DNA of 64,000 nucleotides from assembly GCA_949282215.1 (NCBI GenBank), contig CASDPF010000004.1, positions 1 to 64,000 on the forward strand. Reading direction: 5' to 3'. Below are positions 36,300 through 45,606 of the stretch, in pieces. Positions within the stretch are counted from its first letter, which is position 1. Each line of letters begins with the position of its first letter. The notes beneath the pieces were generated by a model that was not told the origin of the DNA, searched no databases, and saw nothing but the letters and a program-made list of their open reading frames with translations. Origin of the DNA: an uncultured bacterium (lineage in GTDB: Bacteria; Cyanobacteriota; Vampirovibrionia; Gastranaerophilales; Gastranaerophilaceae). A program made the translations under genes and the position numbers.

Positions 36300-37283
36300 A
36301 TGAACTATTCCTGGGAAAAAGAATCTTTATATGTAAAAGTAGTAAGTTGTATTTTTGCAATTATTGTATGTTTTGCCTTGATAGGCAGTTTAGTATTCTC
36401 TTTTAGCATCAATCCAATTGCAGGTTTTAAGTTTTTATTAATATTATTAGCTTGTTTTGGAGGTCTTTATATAATTAGAGAATTATATATACGTTATTAT
36501 AAATTTAGAATTATTTTAAGCATGTTATTCTTAGTATTTGTTGAATATCTTATTTATTCAATATTTGGTTTAATCCCTGCTATAGTCGGATGTTTATTTT
36601 TTGTATTTTGTTTTATTATCAGATTAAATATGCAAAATAAGATTGTTAAATCTAATGAGTATAAGTCTTATGAAAAAGCATTATTAGAATATAATTTTGA
36701 ATCAGCAATTTTTTATTTAGAACAACTTTTAGCCAGTAAAAATTTATCACATCAGCATCAAATAATTGTTTGTGATTTATATGGCATTTATGTTTATTTG
36801 GAACAATTTGATAACGCTATAAATATTTTAGATAAATTTAATTATTTGTTTAATGATGAAATTTCAAAGATTAATTTTGAATTATTAAAATTAGCAATGC
36901 TGATAAAAGCGAAAAAAATTAAGAGTGATGCTGTTTCTTCAAAATTAGAAGCTATAAATACATTAATAAATAAAATAAAAGTTATTCAAATAAAAGAATT
37001 TTTAAATATTCAAAAATTGATTTGTGAGATTAGGTTTAATCTAAACAATAATAATATCCAAGAAGCAATTAATTTATTAAATAAAGTTCCAATCGGTTAT
37101 AAAGAAATTAACCTGTATCTTATAAAAGCGGAAATTTATGAAAAAGAACATAATTATAAGCAAGCTGTTAGTTTATATAACGAATTATTAAAGACTAACA
37201 AAGATACATTAAATTTAATTATAATTACTAAAAAAATACAGGCTTGTTTAGTTAAAATGGATTCAAAAAATAGTGATAATTAA
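36300..37283 (+). CDS. Membrane protein with TPR-like repeats
   Basis: A 327-residue protein. About four hydrophobic segments lie in the first 120 residues (VSCIFAIIVCFALIGSLVF, FLLILLACFGGLYII, and ILSMLFLVFVEYLIYSIFGL running into a further segment). A cytoplasmic tail of helical pairs resembling tetratricopeptide repeats follows (EYNFESAIFYLEQLLASK, EQFDNAINILDKFNYLF, NNIQEAINLLNKVP, HNYKQAVSLYNELLKTN). ATG 36300 has TGTGGAGT upstream; the longer frame would overlap tRNA-Asp. Base composition is extremely AT-rich even for this genome. Partner unknown. Confidence 0.78.
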   Translation: MNYSWEKESLYVKVVSCIFAIIVCFALIGSLVFSFSINPIAGFKFLLILLACFGGLYIIRELYIRYYKFRIILSMLFLVFVEYLIYSIFGLIPAIVGCLFFVFCFIIRLNMQNKIVKSNEYKSYEKALLEYNFESAIFYLEQLLASKNLSHQHQIIVCDLYGIYVYLEQFDNAINILDKFNYLFNDEISKINFELLKLAMLIKAKKIKSDAVSSKLEAINTLINKIKVIQIKEFLNIQKLICEIRFNLNNNNIQEAINLLNKVPIGYKEINLYLIKAEIYEKEHNYKQAVSLYNELLKTNKDTLNLIIITKKIQACLVKMDSKNSDN

Positions 37284-37354
37284 TAATTATTTATGATTGT
37301 AATGCGTCAGTTTTGCTATTTTTAATTTTTTTGACTGTTATAATGGTATAAAAA

Positions 37355-37519
37355 TTAAAAAATAATTAAATTTATTAAGTTAGTAAAATTTTCCGTAAAT
37401 AATTTATATGGTAATAATACACCTCTTGTTAAGCAAAATTCATTGATGATTTATGTGTTTGCAAGGAGTAACTGAAAGTTTTTAAGCACAGTGAAGCAGA
37501 TGCTTTGCTGTGCTTTTGT
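37355..37519 (+). ncRNA. Structured RNA element, copy 1, ending in a terminator-like hairpin
   Basis: About 165 nt nearly identical to 41302-41465, including a TTGATGATTTATGTGTTTGC block and GCAAGGAGTA[AG]CTGAA. It ends in a 15-bp stem (37484-37498 with 37501-37515) and four T. Between copies, one stem pair changes C-G to T-A and another T-G to T-A, so pairing is kept. It could be a small RNA or a riboswitch or attenuator. It lies 143 nt upstream of the PAPS-reductase-like gene. No known riboswitch class is recognised. Confidence 0.6.
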
Positions 37520-37527
37520 AGCCCGAG

Positions 37528-37563
37528 AAAATTCCGCATTGACGAAACCTAGAGCGGAATTTT
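37528..37563 (+). terminator. Second hairpin with T-run after RNA element copy 1
   Basis: AAAATTCCGC and GCGGAATTTT arms around a 16-nt loop, ending in T. It is absent from copy 2. The following 37565-37632 is unusually GC-rich (for example GGCACGCGTAGGCGGGGCG), with no gene. Confidence 0.6.
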
Positions 37564-37661
37564 TGAGTGGCATATTAGACAGCGTAGCTGCACACGGCAC
37601 GCGTAGGCGGGGCGTAAGTAGCGAAGGTCTGCTTTTGATATACGTAATATAAGGAGAACTA

Positions 37662-38450
37662 ATGGAAAAAGAATATCATATTTTATCTCTATCTGGCGGT
37701 AAAGATTCTACAGCTCTTGCATTTTTTATGAAAGAGAATATGCCTGAAATTTTTGAAAAATTAGAACTTGTGTTTTGCGATACAGAATGCGAATTACCTG
37801 AAACTTATGATTATTTGAATAAAATTGAAATTTTTTTAAATAAAAAAATTCACTGGGTAAAGCCTGAAAAAAGTTTTGAACACCTAATGCTGTTACATAA
37901 TTACTTCCCTTCTCCAATAAAAAGGTGGTGCACTGTAGAATTAAAAACAAAACCTTTTAAGAAATTTATTGCTGACAAATTAAATAAAAATAGCTCAATA
38001 ATTCATCTTTTTATTGGAATTAGAGCTGATGAGTTACAACGTGCTGAATATAATAAATATAATAATCAAAGAATAAAAGAAGTTTACCCATTTGTCAATT
38101 ATGGCTTAAATTATTCAGATATTATGGAAATTTTAACTAAATCAGGCATCGGAATTCCTAAATACTATGAGTGGTCAAATCGTTCCGGTTGTTACTTTTG
38201 TCCTTTTCAAAGTAAAAATAATTGGTTAAATCTATACGAACATCATCCTGATTTATTTTTTAAAGCTAAGAAATATGAGGATGATAAAAATAATGCTAAT
38301 AGTAGAAATTTCAAAAGAGTTGGATGGAATATTGACATATCTTTAGAAGATATGATTAAACCTGAAAATATCGAAAAAATCAGAGAGTTTTATGAAAATA
38401 AAAAGCCTAAAATTACTATTATAAATAAACTTTTTGATTTATTTAATTGA
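37662..38450 (+). CDS. PAPS-reductase/ATP-pyrophosphatase family protein
   Basis: A 262-residue protein of the phosphoadenylyl-sulfate reductase-like family. The PP-loop LSLSGGKDSTALA lies at residues 8-20. A Cys set, KRWCTVELKTKPF and later SGCYFCPFQSKNNW, could bind an iron-sulfur cluster as in DndC- or CysH-like proteins. No other sulfate-assimilation gene is nearby. Related stand-alone proteins occur in phages and DNA-modification loci. AAGGAG precedes the ATG. It overlaps the convergent nuclease gene by 12 bp. Confidence 0.83.
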   Translation: MEKEYHILSLSGGKDSTALAFFMKENMPEIFEKLELVFCDTECELPETYDYLNKIEIFLNKKIHWVKPEKSFEHLMLLHNYFPSPIKRWCTVELKTKPFKKFIADKLNKNSSIIHLFIGIRADELQRAEYNKYNNQRIKEVYPFVNYGLNYSDIMEILTKSGIGIPKYYEWSNRSGCYFCPFQSKNNWLNLYEHHPDLFFKAKKYEDDKNNANSRNFKRVGWNIDISLEDMIKPENIEKIREFYENKKPKITIINKLFDLFN

Positions 38451-40208
38451 ATTCCAAAGTTTAAAAAACATTTTTTTATATGCACTATTTAAAATCTGAG
38501 AATTTTTAATAATTATGCAATTTTCATCATTCATTTTTTCTCCTTGTTTAGTAAAATTCATAGAGCCAATAACAAGGATATCATCATCTATGATGATAGA
38601 TTTCATATGCATTTTGCCAGCCCAATTTTCAACTTTTAAATCAATACCGTTTTGTTTTATATAATCAATATTTACGTATTTTCCTTTAACACTTGTTTCA
38701 TCTACTATTATTTTTACATTTATTTTTCTTTTATGAGCTTCTATAAGTGCATTAATAATATCATTGTGGGTTAAATAGAATGCAGGAATATAAATAGATT
38801 TTTTTGATTGATTTATCAAAGGTACAATTTGAGTAGTTGAGATTTTATTTGCTGGAGAAAAATAAACTGAAACATATTTTTCATCTACTGAAATATCTTC
38901 ATTATTATCAACAGGACTTTTCATATTATGGAACTTTCCGTTATACATTTGCTCAAATTCTTTTTCATATAAATTTGCAATCTCTTTTGAATTAATTAAT
39001 ACAGCAATATTTGCATTGTATCCTGTTAAGCAGCTTGAAGAAATATTTGTAGAACCTGTAAAAACTTTTTGATTATCAAAAATGAAAAATTTATAATGCA
39101 TTAAAGCTCCCTGAAAATCAAATTTATATTTATAATCAGGAATATTTATTGACTCGGCACTTTCATAATCCGTTGTAAAAGTTGGAATTTTATCCATTAG
39201 TTTGTATGTATCAAAATAAATATTTTCCTTATTTTCTGTTAAATCAGTTACCCAACGGACTTTAACCCCTCTTTTTTGTGCATTAACTAATGCTTCAAAA
39301 ATTCTATCTTGTTCTGCAATTCCATATATTGCAAAATCAATACTTTCTTTTGCATTATCAATATTGTACAAAAGGGCTTTGCAAGCTGAACTTTTACAAG
39401 TGTTTTCTGGGTGTTTTTGTTTTAACGGACTTAGAAAATATAATTCAATATTTCCATCTTTAGCATCGGGTTTTACAATATTTTTATATGGTTTATACTT
39501 TTTTTGTTTTATTCCTTTTGTATAACAACAACTTGCTGTTGAATATGTAATTAAAGGTTTATCTATCAATTCTTGCTGACTAGCCATCCAACCATACTTA
39601 CAATCTAACTTATGGTATTTGCCGTTTTTCTTATTCAATACAACAAGATTTAGCTTATGTGTTTTTTTTGCATTAGCTTTTATTTTGTCTAAGTTCTGAT
39701 AAGTTTTTAATTCATCTGCAAGGTTAGATTTTGTATAAATTGTCGCAAGCCCTGCTTTCAGCACTTCTTTTTCATAGCTTTTGCAATATGTGGAATAATT
39801 TTCACAGTTTCCGTTATTACATTTACCCCTGCAATCATAGTAGAGCGACATCAAGTGTCTGTTGTTTTTGTCAAACATTTCTTCTGCTGTATATTCAGCT
39901 CTTACAGGTTTATTCAGCAACTCTTTTTTAGCAAACTCTTTCCCGTAATACCCAAGTCCTAAGGCTTCATCTTGAGTAAGGTTATAAAGCTTCATCTGCC
40001 AATTTAGTCCGTCATTGAGTTTAGTTTCAAATGTATCAATTCCATTGACTCGGACTTTTTCATCTTGTTCAGCTATTCCGTTATCGTTAAAGTCTATATA
40101 TACCGTATCCCCATCAATAACTTTAATTACCTTATGTTCAACTGATGCAGATACAGGTAAAATAGACGCTGTAGCCAATATAATTGCAATTACCAAAATC
40201 TTTTTCAT
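38439..40208 (-). CDS. Secreted fusion of staphylococcal-nuclease domain and two phospholipase D motifs
   Basis: A 589-residue protein with a signal peptide (KKILVIAIILATASILPVSA). An SNase-like domain follows at about residues 25-160, with VIDGDTVYIDF, VRVNGIDTFETK and NRHLMS supplying the Asp, Arg and Glu typical of thermonucleases. An EF-hand-like loop, DFNDNGIAEQDE, is inserted after the first motif. The C-terminal half has two HKD motifs, MHYKFFIFD and MHMKSIIIDD, each with a downstream GS-x-N, typical of PLD-type nucleases or lipases. The middle is Cys-rich. Likely an exported nuclease; target unknown. Confidence 0.87.
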   Translation of the reverse strand: MKKILVIAIILATASILPVSASVEHKVIKVIDGDTVYIDFNDNGIAEQDEKVRVNGIDTFETKLNDGLNWQMKLYNLTQDEALGLGYYGKEFAKKELLNKPVRAEYTAEEMFDKNNRHLMSLYYDCRGKCNNGNCENYSTYCKSYEKEVLKAGLATIYTKSNLADELKTYQNLDKIKANAKKTHKLNLVVLNKKNGKYHKLDCKYGWMASQQELIDKPLITYSTASCCYTKGIKQKKYKPYKNIVKPDAKDGNIELYFLSPLKQKHPENTCKSSACKALLYNIDNAKESIDFAIYGIAEQDRIFEALVNAQKRGVKVRWVTDLTENKENIYFDTYKLMDKIPTFTTDYESAESINIPDYKYKFDFQGALMHYKFFIFDNQKVFTGSTNISSSCLTGYNANIAVLINSKEIANLYEKEFEQMYNGKFHNMKSPVDNNEDISVDEKYVSVYFSPANKISTTQIVPLINQSKKSIYIPAFYLTHNDIINALIEAHKRKINVKIIVDETSVKGKYVNIDYIKQNGIDLKVENWAGKMHMKSIIIDDDILVIGSMNFTKQGEKMNDENCIIIKNSQILNSAYKKMFFKLWNSIK

Positions 40209-40473
40209 TATGATTATTATATAATAAACAATTTGATATGCTTTTTATAAGTACAAATTTGTAAGGTTTTTATTTATATTTAATATTTTAGATTTTTACC
40301 TTTTTGAGTTTGTGTGAAGTTTTATTAAGAAAAGTTTTTCCCCATAAAATGCTTTTATAACATTGTTATTTCAAAGTAGAGTATAATTTTATCATTTTTT
40401 ATAGTCAATTTTTAGGAAATATTTTTTTTTAATTATTATATCAGAGTATTTTAAAAATTTTAATGGGGGAAAA

Positions 40474-41214
40474 ATGGGGATTAAGATTTCAGAAATTAAA
40501 AATCAGGCATTAAGAGAATTAGCTCAGAATATAGATAATTCTTCTAGTGGTAAAGCAAAAGGAAATGGAATAATAGATGATACAGAATTAAGTTTATTTA
40601 TTGAGAATTCTAAAAAAACAAATCTTCAAACAGAATGTGCTGAAGTTTTGGGGTTGATTGCACCAAAAGAAAGTAAAGCTCCAGTTAATACACCTTCTGT
40701 AGAAAATAATTCTAATACTGATAACAAAAAAAATGTTTTTATGATTCATAAAGGTATGAAACTCACTGATGCGTATAAGCAGGATAAAGTTGAACTTTTT
40801 AATAAAATTGATTTAGATAGAAATGGTGTATTAGACCAAAGAGATATCAACACATTTACGAAACCAACGCTTAAATTTAACGCACCACTTATTCATCCGA
40901 ATGATGAAAAAGGTCATATCAAGTATCCAACATATTTTTACGTTGGTATGAAATATGAAGATGTTCAAGTACCTCATTCATACTATCGTCACCGAGCTAT
41001 TACAACATGTTATCATCAACCTGGTTATAATCTTGAAGATATGCGTAGATTTTATGCTAATATTGATACAAACAGAGATGGTGTTTTATCAGAAGATGAA
41101 ATATTAAATTGTGATATGGAAATGTTTCCTAAACAAGGATTAATATTTAAAGAATTGAAATTTGTTAAAAAATACCCGGAAGGGTTAAGAAAACCTCCAG
41201 AAGAAAATAAATAA
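40474..41214 (+). CDS. EF-hand domain protein
   Basis: A 246-residue protein with two canonical EF-hand loops, DLDRNGVLDQRD (about residues 107-118) and DTNRDGVLSEDE (about 196-207). A looser N-terminal one is in GKAKGNGIIDDTE. There is no signal peptide or transmembrane segment. Calcium binding is expected from the loops; the role is unknown. ATG 40474 has GGGGGAA upstream. The neighbour at 38439 also carries an EF-like loop. The 265 bp upstream hold only AT-rich sequence with no clear feature. Confidence 0.8.
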   Translation: MGIKISEIKNQALRELAQNIDNSSSGKAKGNGIIDDTELSLFIENSKKTNLQTECAEVLGLIAPKESKAPVNTPSVENNSNTDNKKNVFMIHKGMKLTDAYKQDKVELFNKIDLDRNGVLDQRDINTFTKPTLKFNAPLIHPNDEKGHIKYPTYFYVGMKYEDVQVPHSYYRHRAITTCYHQPGYNLEDMRRFYANIDTNRDGVLSEDEILNCDMEMFPKQGLIFKELKFVKKYPEGLRKPPEENK

Positions 41215-41301
41215 TTTAATGTTTTATCTGTTATTTACAATTTTATTAACTCATAAAAAGTTGTTTTTTATTAAAACTCAAGCTTAAGTTAGTTCCAATA
41301 G

Positions 41302-41465
41302 TTAAAAAATAATTAAATTTATTAAGTTCGTAAAATTTATCGTAAATAATGTATATGGTGATAACCCCTTGTTAAGCTTTATCCATTGATGATTTATGTG
41401 TTTGCAAGGAGTAGCTGAAGGTTTTTATTTAAGCACAGTGAAGTAATACTTTACTGTGCTTTTGT
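41302..41465 (+). ncRNA. Structured RNA element, copy 2, ending in a terminator-like hairpin
   Basis: Second copy of the element at 37355-37519. The terminal stem AAGCACAGTGAAGTA/TACTTTACTGTGCTT keeps pairing with compensatory changes. It lies 25 bp upstream of the ATG of the 455-residue protein, so here the T-run falls just before a ribosome binding site, as in an attenuator or riboswitch. Ligand unknown. Confidence 0.6.
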
Positions 41466-41490
41466 GTGCAAATTTTAGAAAGGATGTGCT

Positions 41491-42858
41491 ATGGAACATT
41501 TGAACAAACTGTTATTTTGTATTGAAAAAGAGTCTGCGATTTTTAAAAATCCTGATTTGAACTTTATTGTCGGACTTACTAATACGCAAGTGAAAGATTT
41601 AAAAAAGTATGCGATTACAAATGAGTTTATAAAAGAAGAGAAAAAAGAGTTTTTTCTGACTCAAAAAGGTAAAACGTATCTTCAAGAAAATCCCGTGAAA
41701 TCTTGGTGTAGTAAAGATTTCCCAAAGCGTCCAGAAATTAATTTGGAATATTTGAAGCTTGATAAAATGCCTCCGGTATTAACTAAAGCTATTAGATGCC
41801 TTGCAAGACACCTGCTTGAGGGCGAAGAATTAAAGGAAAATTCTATAGAAGCTTACCTGAAAAGAGAATTATTGTCTGATACCTCTACTTGTGTTGAATT
41901 AAAAAAGGAAATTGAAGATTATATTCTTCTCGGTAAAAAAGTTAAGCTTACTAATTTATTCGAAAAGTTTATTGCCTGCGGACTTACTAAATCAATAATC
42001 GGAGTATTATTGCTTGCGGTTTTAGCTGAGAATAAAGATGTGCTTGCAATTTATGAGAAATTACAATTTCAATTGAAATTAAATCAACTTATGTTTGATA
42101 GAATGTTGTTTTGTCCTCAAAATTTTGAAATTCAAAAGACGGTTATGGATGATTTACCTATTTTAGAAGCTATTTCAAAAATTTTATCTGATAGAGGTAC
42201 AAAAAATATTTTAGATATTACCAAATCGTTGATTTATTTTATAAGAGAATTAGATAAATATACTCTCCATACCGAAAGATTAACTAAAAAAACTCTGCGG
42301 TTTCGGAATATTGTGATGAATGCGAAAGATCCTATCAGTTTATTTTACAGAGATATTCCGAAAGTTCTTACAGGAAATTTACTTCCTGAGTGTGGAGATG
42401 ATTTGATCGATAATTATAAAAATGCGGTGGACGAATTAAAAAATACTACTGCAAATATGATTAGCGAAATTCTAGCGTTCTTTTTTGAAAGTTTTCATGA
42501 AAAAAGCAGAGCTAATCTTTCAAAGAGATTTATTGAAGTTCAGGAATTTATTGGGGAAAAGGACTTGAAAATTTTATTAAATAATATTATTGAAAAGGAG
42601 GCTGATGATATTTTGTGGATAAATCGTATTGCTACATTTATAAATAAATCCCGAGTCCCTAAAGATTGGTCTGATGAAGATGTTGCTGATTTTAAAATTA
42701 AAGTAAAAGAATTGGCGTTGAAATTTTTTGCAATTGAAGCAATTGCAGGTTCTGAAATTGAATGCTTGAGTAAAGGTGTTGCGTCTATTTTGGGTAAAGT
42801 GTTAGCTCTTTCTAAATCCGAGCAGAATTTAATCCTGCGTGAACTGGTAAATGCATAA
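41491..42858 (+). CDS. Large helical protein of unknown function with N-terminal winged-helix-like region
   Basis: A 455-residue soluble protein. The first 75 residues resemble a winged helix (GLTNTQVKDLKKYAITNEFIKEEKKEFFLTQKG, quoted in part: residues 29-48 then 49-62). The rest is almost all helical, with no recognised catalytic motif; ending WSDEDVADFKIKVKELALKF then a short helical tail. GAAAGGA precedes the ATG. It is preceded by RNA element copy 2 and followed by a strong terminator. I do not recognise the family. Confidence 0.72.
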   Translation: MEHLNKLLFCIEKESAIFKNPDLNFIVGLTNTQVKDLKKYAITNEFIKEEKKEFFLTQKGKTYLQENPVKSWCSKDFPKRPEINLEYLKLDKMPPVLTKAIRCLARHLLEGEELKENSIEAYLKRELLSDTSTCVELKKEIEDYILLGKKVKLTNLFEKFIACGLTKSIIGVLLLAVLAENKDVLAIYEKLQFQLKLNQLMFDRMLFCPQNFEIQKTVMDDLPILEAISKILSDRGTKNILDITKSLIYFIRELDKYTLHTERLTKKTLRFRNIVMNAKDPISLFYRDIPKVLTGNLLPECGDDLIDNYKNAVDELKNTTANMISEILAFFFESFHEKSRANLSKRFIEVQEFIGEKDLKILLNNIIEKEADDILWINRIATFINKSRVPKDWSDEDVADFKIKVKELALKFFAIEAIAGSEIECLSKGVASILGKVLALSKSEQNLILRELVNA

Positions 42859-42876
42859 TTCTATTTAAATGTTGAT

Positions 42877-42917
42877 AAAGACTAAAATTCTATTATAAAA
42901 ATAGAATTTTAGTCTTT
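42877..42917 (+). terminator. Long-stem intrinsic terminator
   Basis: Perfect 18-bp stem (42877-42894 with 42900-42917) around a 5-nt loop, beginning AAAGACTAAAATTC, ending in TTTT. Confidence 0.85.
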
Positions 42918-42997
42918 TGTGTCATAACTATGTAGTAAAATCTATTCGGCAAAAATTATAAATCAGATAAAGGTTTAGTCTTATATGTTGTTTATGA

Positions 42998-43339
42998 TTA
43001 GTATAAGCCTAAAATTTTTAGTTTATTTAATTTAGCTATTTGCTCTGCTCCTGTCATATTTTGTGCTTGAATTGAAGTGTCGTTTTTTATGTTATCTGCT
43101 GAGGATTCTGCCCTTGCTTTTTCAGATTCATTTGTGCCGGTTACTGCTTGCATTATTACCGTACCATTATTCTGAGCTTTTAATGAAGCTTTTGCTGCCT
43201 CTAATTTTGCTTTGTCAGTGGTCTTATTTCCTGTAGGCTCTATCCCTAAAGCTCTTAATTCTCGAATAATCCTTTGATATTCACTGTCCATAGCTACATT
43301 TAATGCTACTTGACCCATAGAACTAATGTTCATGCCCAT
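42998..43339 (-). CDS. Small hypothetical protein
   Basis: A 113-residue soluble protein beginning MGMNISSMGQVALNVAMDSEYQRIIRELRALGI, quoted only in part here (first 20 residues are distinctive), with an Ala/Lys/Glu-rich helical middle and NMTGAEQIAKLNKLKILGLY at the end. No domain is recognised. It is followed upstream, on the same strand, by another small gene at 43510. These may be lineage-specific. Confidence 0.6.
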   Translation of the reverse strand: MGMNISSMGQVALNVAMDSEYQRIIRELRALGIEPTGNKTTDKAKLEAAKASLKAQNNGTVIMQAVTGTNESEKARAESSADNIKNDTSIQAQNMTGAEQIAKLNKLKILGLY

Positions 43340-43435
43340 AATTCAATTAAACTCCAAATTTGTATTACACTATTTTATATACGGATATTCTTAAAAATTT
43401 CTACAATTTTTTGAGCTTTTGTTAAGATTAATAAA

Positions 43436-43461
43436 AAGACTGACATATTTGTGTCAGTCTT
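43436..43461. terminator. Hairpin with short T-run
   Basis: AAGACTGACA and TGTCAGTCTT arms around 6 nt, A-run on the left. It lies just past the stop of the minus-strand gene at 43510-43686 and fits as its terminator. Confidence 0.7.
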
Positions 43462-43509
43462 ACATAATTTATATCCTTTTATTCCTTACTTCCTTTATTT
43501 CCAACGACT

Positions 43510-43686
43510 TTAGGCAATAAAATTATTACCGAACTTGTTTGATCCGTGGAAAAATGATTGTTTCATCAGTTCTACAAGAGTTTTTCTTACCACAAACTTA
43601 TTAGATAAATTTACTTCACTCAAAGCTATTGAAGTATTTTTATAAGTATCAGAAACTGTATTGGTTAAAGTTAACAACTTTGCCAT
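43510..43686 (-). CDS. Very small hypothetical protein (58 residues)
   Basis: Translation starts MAKLLTLTNTVSDTYKNTSI and ends FFHGSNKFGNNFIA. GAGAGG lies 8-9 nt upstream of ATG 43686, and a hairpin with A-run/T-run lies just beyond the stop, so it has gene-like punctuation on both sides. It is predicted soluble with helical content. No homologue is recognised. Confidence 0.55.
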   Translation of the reverse strand: MAKLLTLTNTVSDTYKNTSIALSEVNLSNKFVVRKTLVELMKQSFFHGSNKFGNNFIA

Positions 43687-43860
43687 TTTTAAACCTCTCT
43701 TCTTTATTTTTCTCTCGTACTTATATAAAAAATTCTCTTAAAAAAATATTGACTTTTTATATTCACTTTATATAAAAACTGTTACATTTCTTAATAAAAT
43801 TAAAGTTTTAAATAATAATAACCGATGACTAAAAGGAATATATTAAAAAAGGAGAACGCA

Positions 43861-44973
43861 ATGGTAGATGCAATAGGTTCAGTTTCCAGTCAGCAAATTC
43901 GTACATCAAAGAAAGATAATGCTATTAACTGGCAGCAATGTACTTCAGATGAAATTATAGAATATGAGCAACAGGGGCAGGAGGTTCCTGATTATATATT
44001 GCAGTGGGCTAAGGAGGTTGCAAAATTGGAAAATGCCCCTGAGGATATTACTTATGAAATGGCAGGTGGTGCAACTACTGTTGAAGCTATAAATGCAAAT
44101 CAAGCGACAAATGCTAATGGTGCTACAAATGAGAATGAGCAAGTTGATCCGAATGATGCTACTGCGATAAGAGAAAAAATGACAGCAGACGGAGCCTCAG
44201 CTCATATACAGGCCAGAGCTTTTAGAGGTTATAGTGATCAGTATACAGCAGAAATCCAAAATATGATGGATACAATGGAAGAATATATGTCGCAGGCTCA
44301 GATTAATTCTGCAGATGCAGAATCAGCAAAAGATGATGTTATTGCGAGAATTCAAGCTTTAATTGCAAGAAGAAACAGCACCAGAACAGGTGATGAAGCT
44401 GCGGCAAAAGAAGCTTCAAGAATCGATAATGAAATTCGTTCAATCGGGCAGGAGGGTTTGAATACCGTACAAGGTTTATCCGCACCTGTTGATAATGCAT
44501 TGAATCAGCTTGGAACTGCTGAGTTTACATCTTTGACAGGTAGAAACTTTGGTAAAGAAACTGTTAATATCGGACAACTTCCTGAATTAAACGGATTTTT
44601 AGATAGTACAGGACGTATGACAACTAAGAGTGGAGAAGAAGAGCTTAAACAAAGTGATTTAGGTGATAGAACTTTTGCAGCAGATAGAGTTGAGAATACG
44701 CAGCATAGAGGAATTATAACATCCAGTGAAAATGAAATAACAAAAGCCTCAGGTGCTGTACCGTCTGAAAATAAAACTACAGATGCGAAGGATGCTGAAA
44801 ATAAAGTAGAAGGTGATAATACCGTAAATGATGCAGATAATGATCAATTGGCAAAAGAAAGTGAGAACAAGAAAGAAGAGGTAGCAAAAGAAGATCCTGC
44901 AACAATAGATGATAAAGTTCTTACTGATCCTGAAGAAATTATGAAACGTAAACAAAAAAGAGGTCTAGTATAA
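43861..44973 (+). CDS. Glu/Gln/Asn-rich hypothetical protein
   Basis: A 370-residue soluble, acidic protein. AAAGGAG at 43850-43856 supports ATG 43861 rather than the earlier ATG 43825. The N-terminus has INWQQCTSDEIIEYEQQGQ. Residues 110-220 form a likely coiled coil (IQNMMDTMEEYMSQAQ, ARIQALIARRNS). The last 80 residues are low-complexity Glu/Lys/Asn. No signal peptide. It overlaps the convergent rpe by 9 bp. Family not recognised. Confidence 0.72.
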   Translation: MVDAIGSVSSQQIRTSKKDNAINWQQCTSDEIIEYEQQGQEVPDYILQWAKEVAKLENAPEDITYEMAGGATTVEAINANQATNANGATNENEQVDPNDATAIREKMTADGASAHIQARAFRGYSDQYTAEIQNMMDTMEEYMSQAQINSADAESAKDDVIARIQALIARRNSTRTGDEAAAKEASRIDNEIRSIGQEGLNTVQGLSAPVDNALNQLGTAEFTSLTGRNFGKETVNIGQLPELNGFLDSTGRMTTKSGEEELKQSDLGDRTFAADRVENTQHRGIITSSENEITKASGAVPSENKTTDAKDAENKVEGDNTVNDADNDQLAKESENKKEEVAKEDPATIDDKVLTDPEEIMKRKQKRGLV

Positions 44974-45606
44974 ACTATGAATTGCATTTTTAATATTATC
45001 AGATTTATATATATAATTTCCGGCTACAAGAGAGTTTGCACCGTATTGTGTGCAGAGTCTTGCAGTGTCGGAGTTGATTCCTCCGTCAACTTGAATTATT
45101 AAATCATTATCAGCGTGTTGTTTGATAACTGGAATTTTCTCTGCACAATCAGGCATGAATGCTTGTCCGCCAAATCCCGGTTCTACCGTCATTATTAGAA
45201 CCATATCCAATAGCGGTAGAAATTCAAGAATTTCTTCTGCTTGAGTTTTTGGCTTTATGGAAAGTCCTGCTTTTATCCCATAGCTTTTAATCATTTTAAT
45301 TACGTTTTTGATATTGTCAGGACAAGCTTCATAGTGGAATGTTAAAATATCAGCTCCTGCATCTGCAAACGGTTTTATATATTTATCAGGATTTTCAATC
45401 ATTAAATGTACATCAAGCGGGAGATTTGTAATTTTTTTTATTGATTTTACAACCGGAACTCCTATTGTAATATTCGGCACAAAATGTCCGTCCATAACAT
45501 CTATATGAACCCAGTCTGCTCCTGCATTTTCAACTTTTTTAATATCACGTTCAAGATTTGCAAAATCTGCAGATAATATTGACGGAGATATTATTATTTT
45601 TGACAT
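44965..45606 (-). CDS. rpe: Ribulose-phosphate 3-epimerase
   Basis: A 213-residue TIM-barrel enzyme that interconverts ribulose 5-phosphate and xylulose 5-phosphate in the pentose phosphate pathway. SPSILSADFANLERDI, the metal site HIDVMDGHFVPNIT, the DVHLMIENP strand, VEPGFGGQAFM and QVDGGI are all present. It overlaps rnc by 13 bp and ends the pyrH-frr-cdsA-rnc-rpe series. Confidence 0.97.
   Translation of the reverse strand: MSKIIISPSILSADFANLERDIKKVENAGADWVHIDVMDGHFVPNITIGVPVVKSIKKITNLPLDVHLMIENPDKYIKPFADAGADILTFHYEACPDNIKNVIKMIKSYGIKAGLSIKPKTQAEEILEFLPLLDMVLIMTVEPGFGGQAFMPDCAEKIPVIKQHADNDLIIQVDGGINSDTARLCTQYGANSLVAGNYIYKSDNIKNAIHSLY

Noticed and set aside
37355-37519. Mn2+ (yybP-ykoY) riboswitch, because of GGAGTAACTGAA
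   Set aside because: Only a short motif is similar; the second conserved half and a metal transporter gene are missing.
36159-44973. Genomic island integrated at tRNA-Asp
   Set aside because: The genes after the tRNA are accessory in character, but there is no integrase and I found no second copy of the tRNA 3' end in the window.
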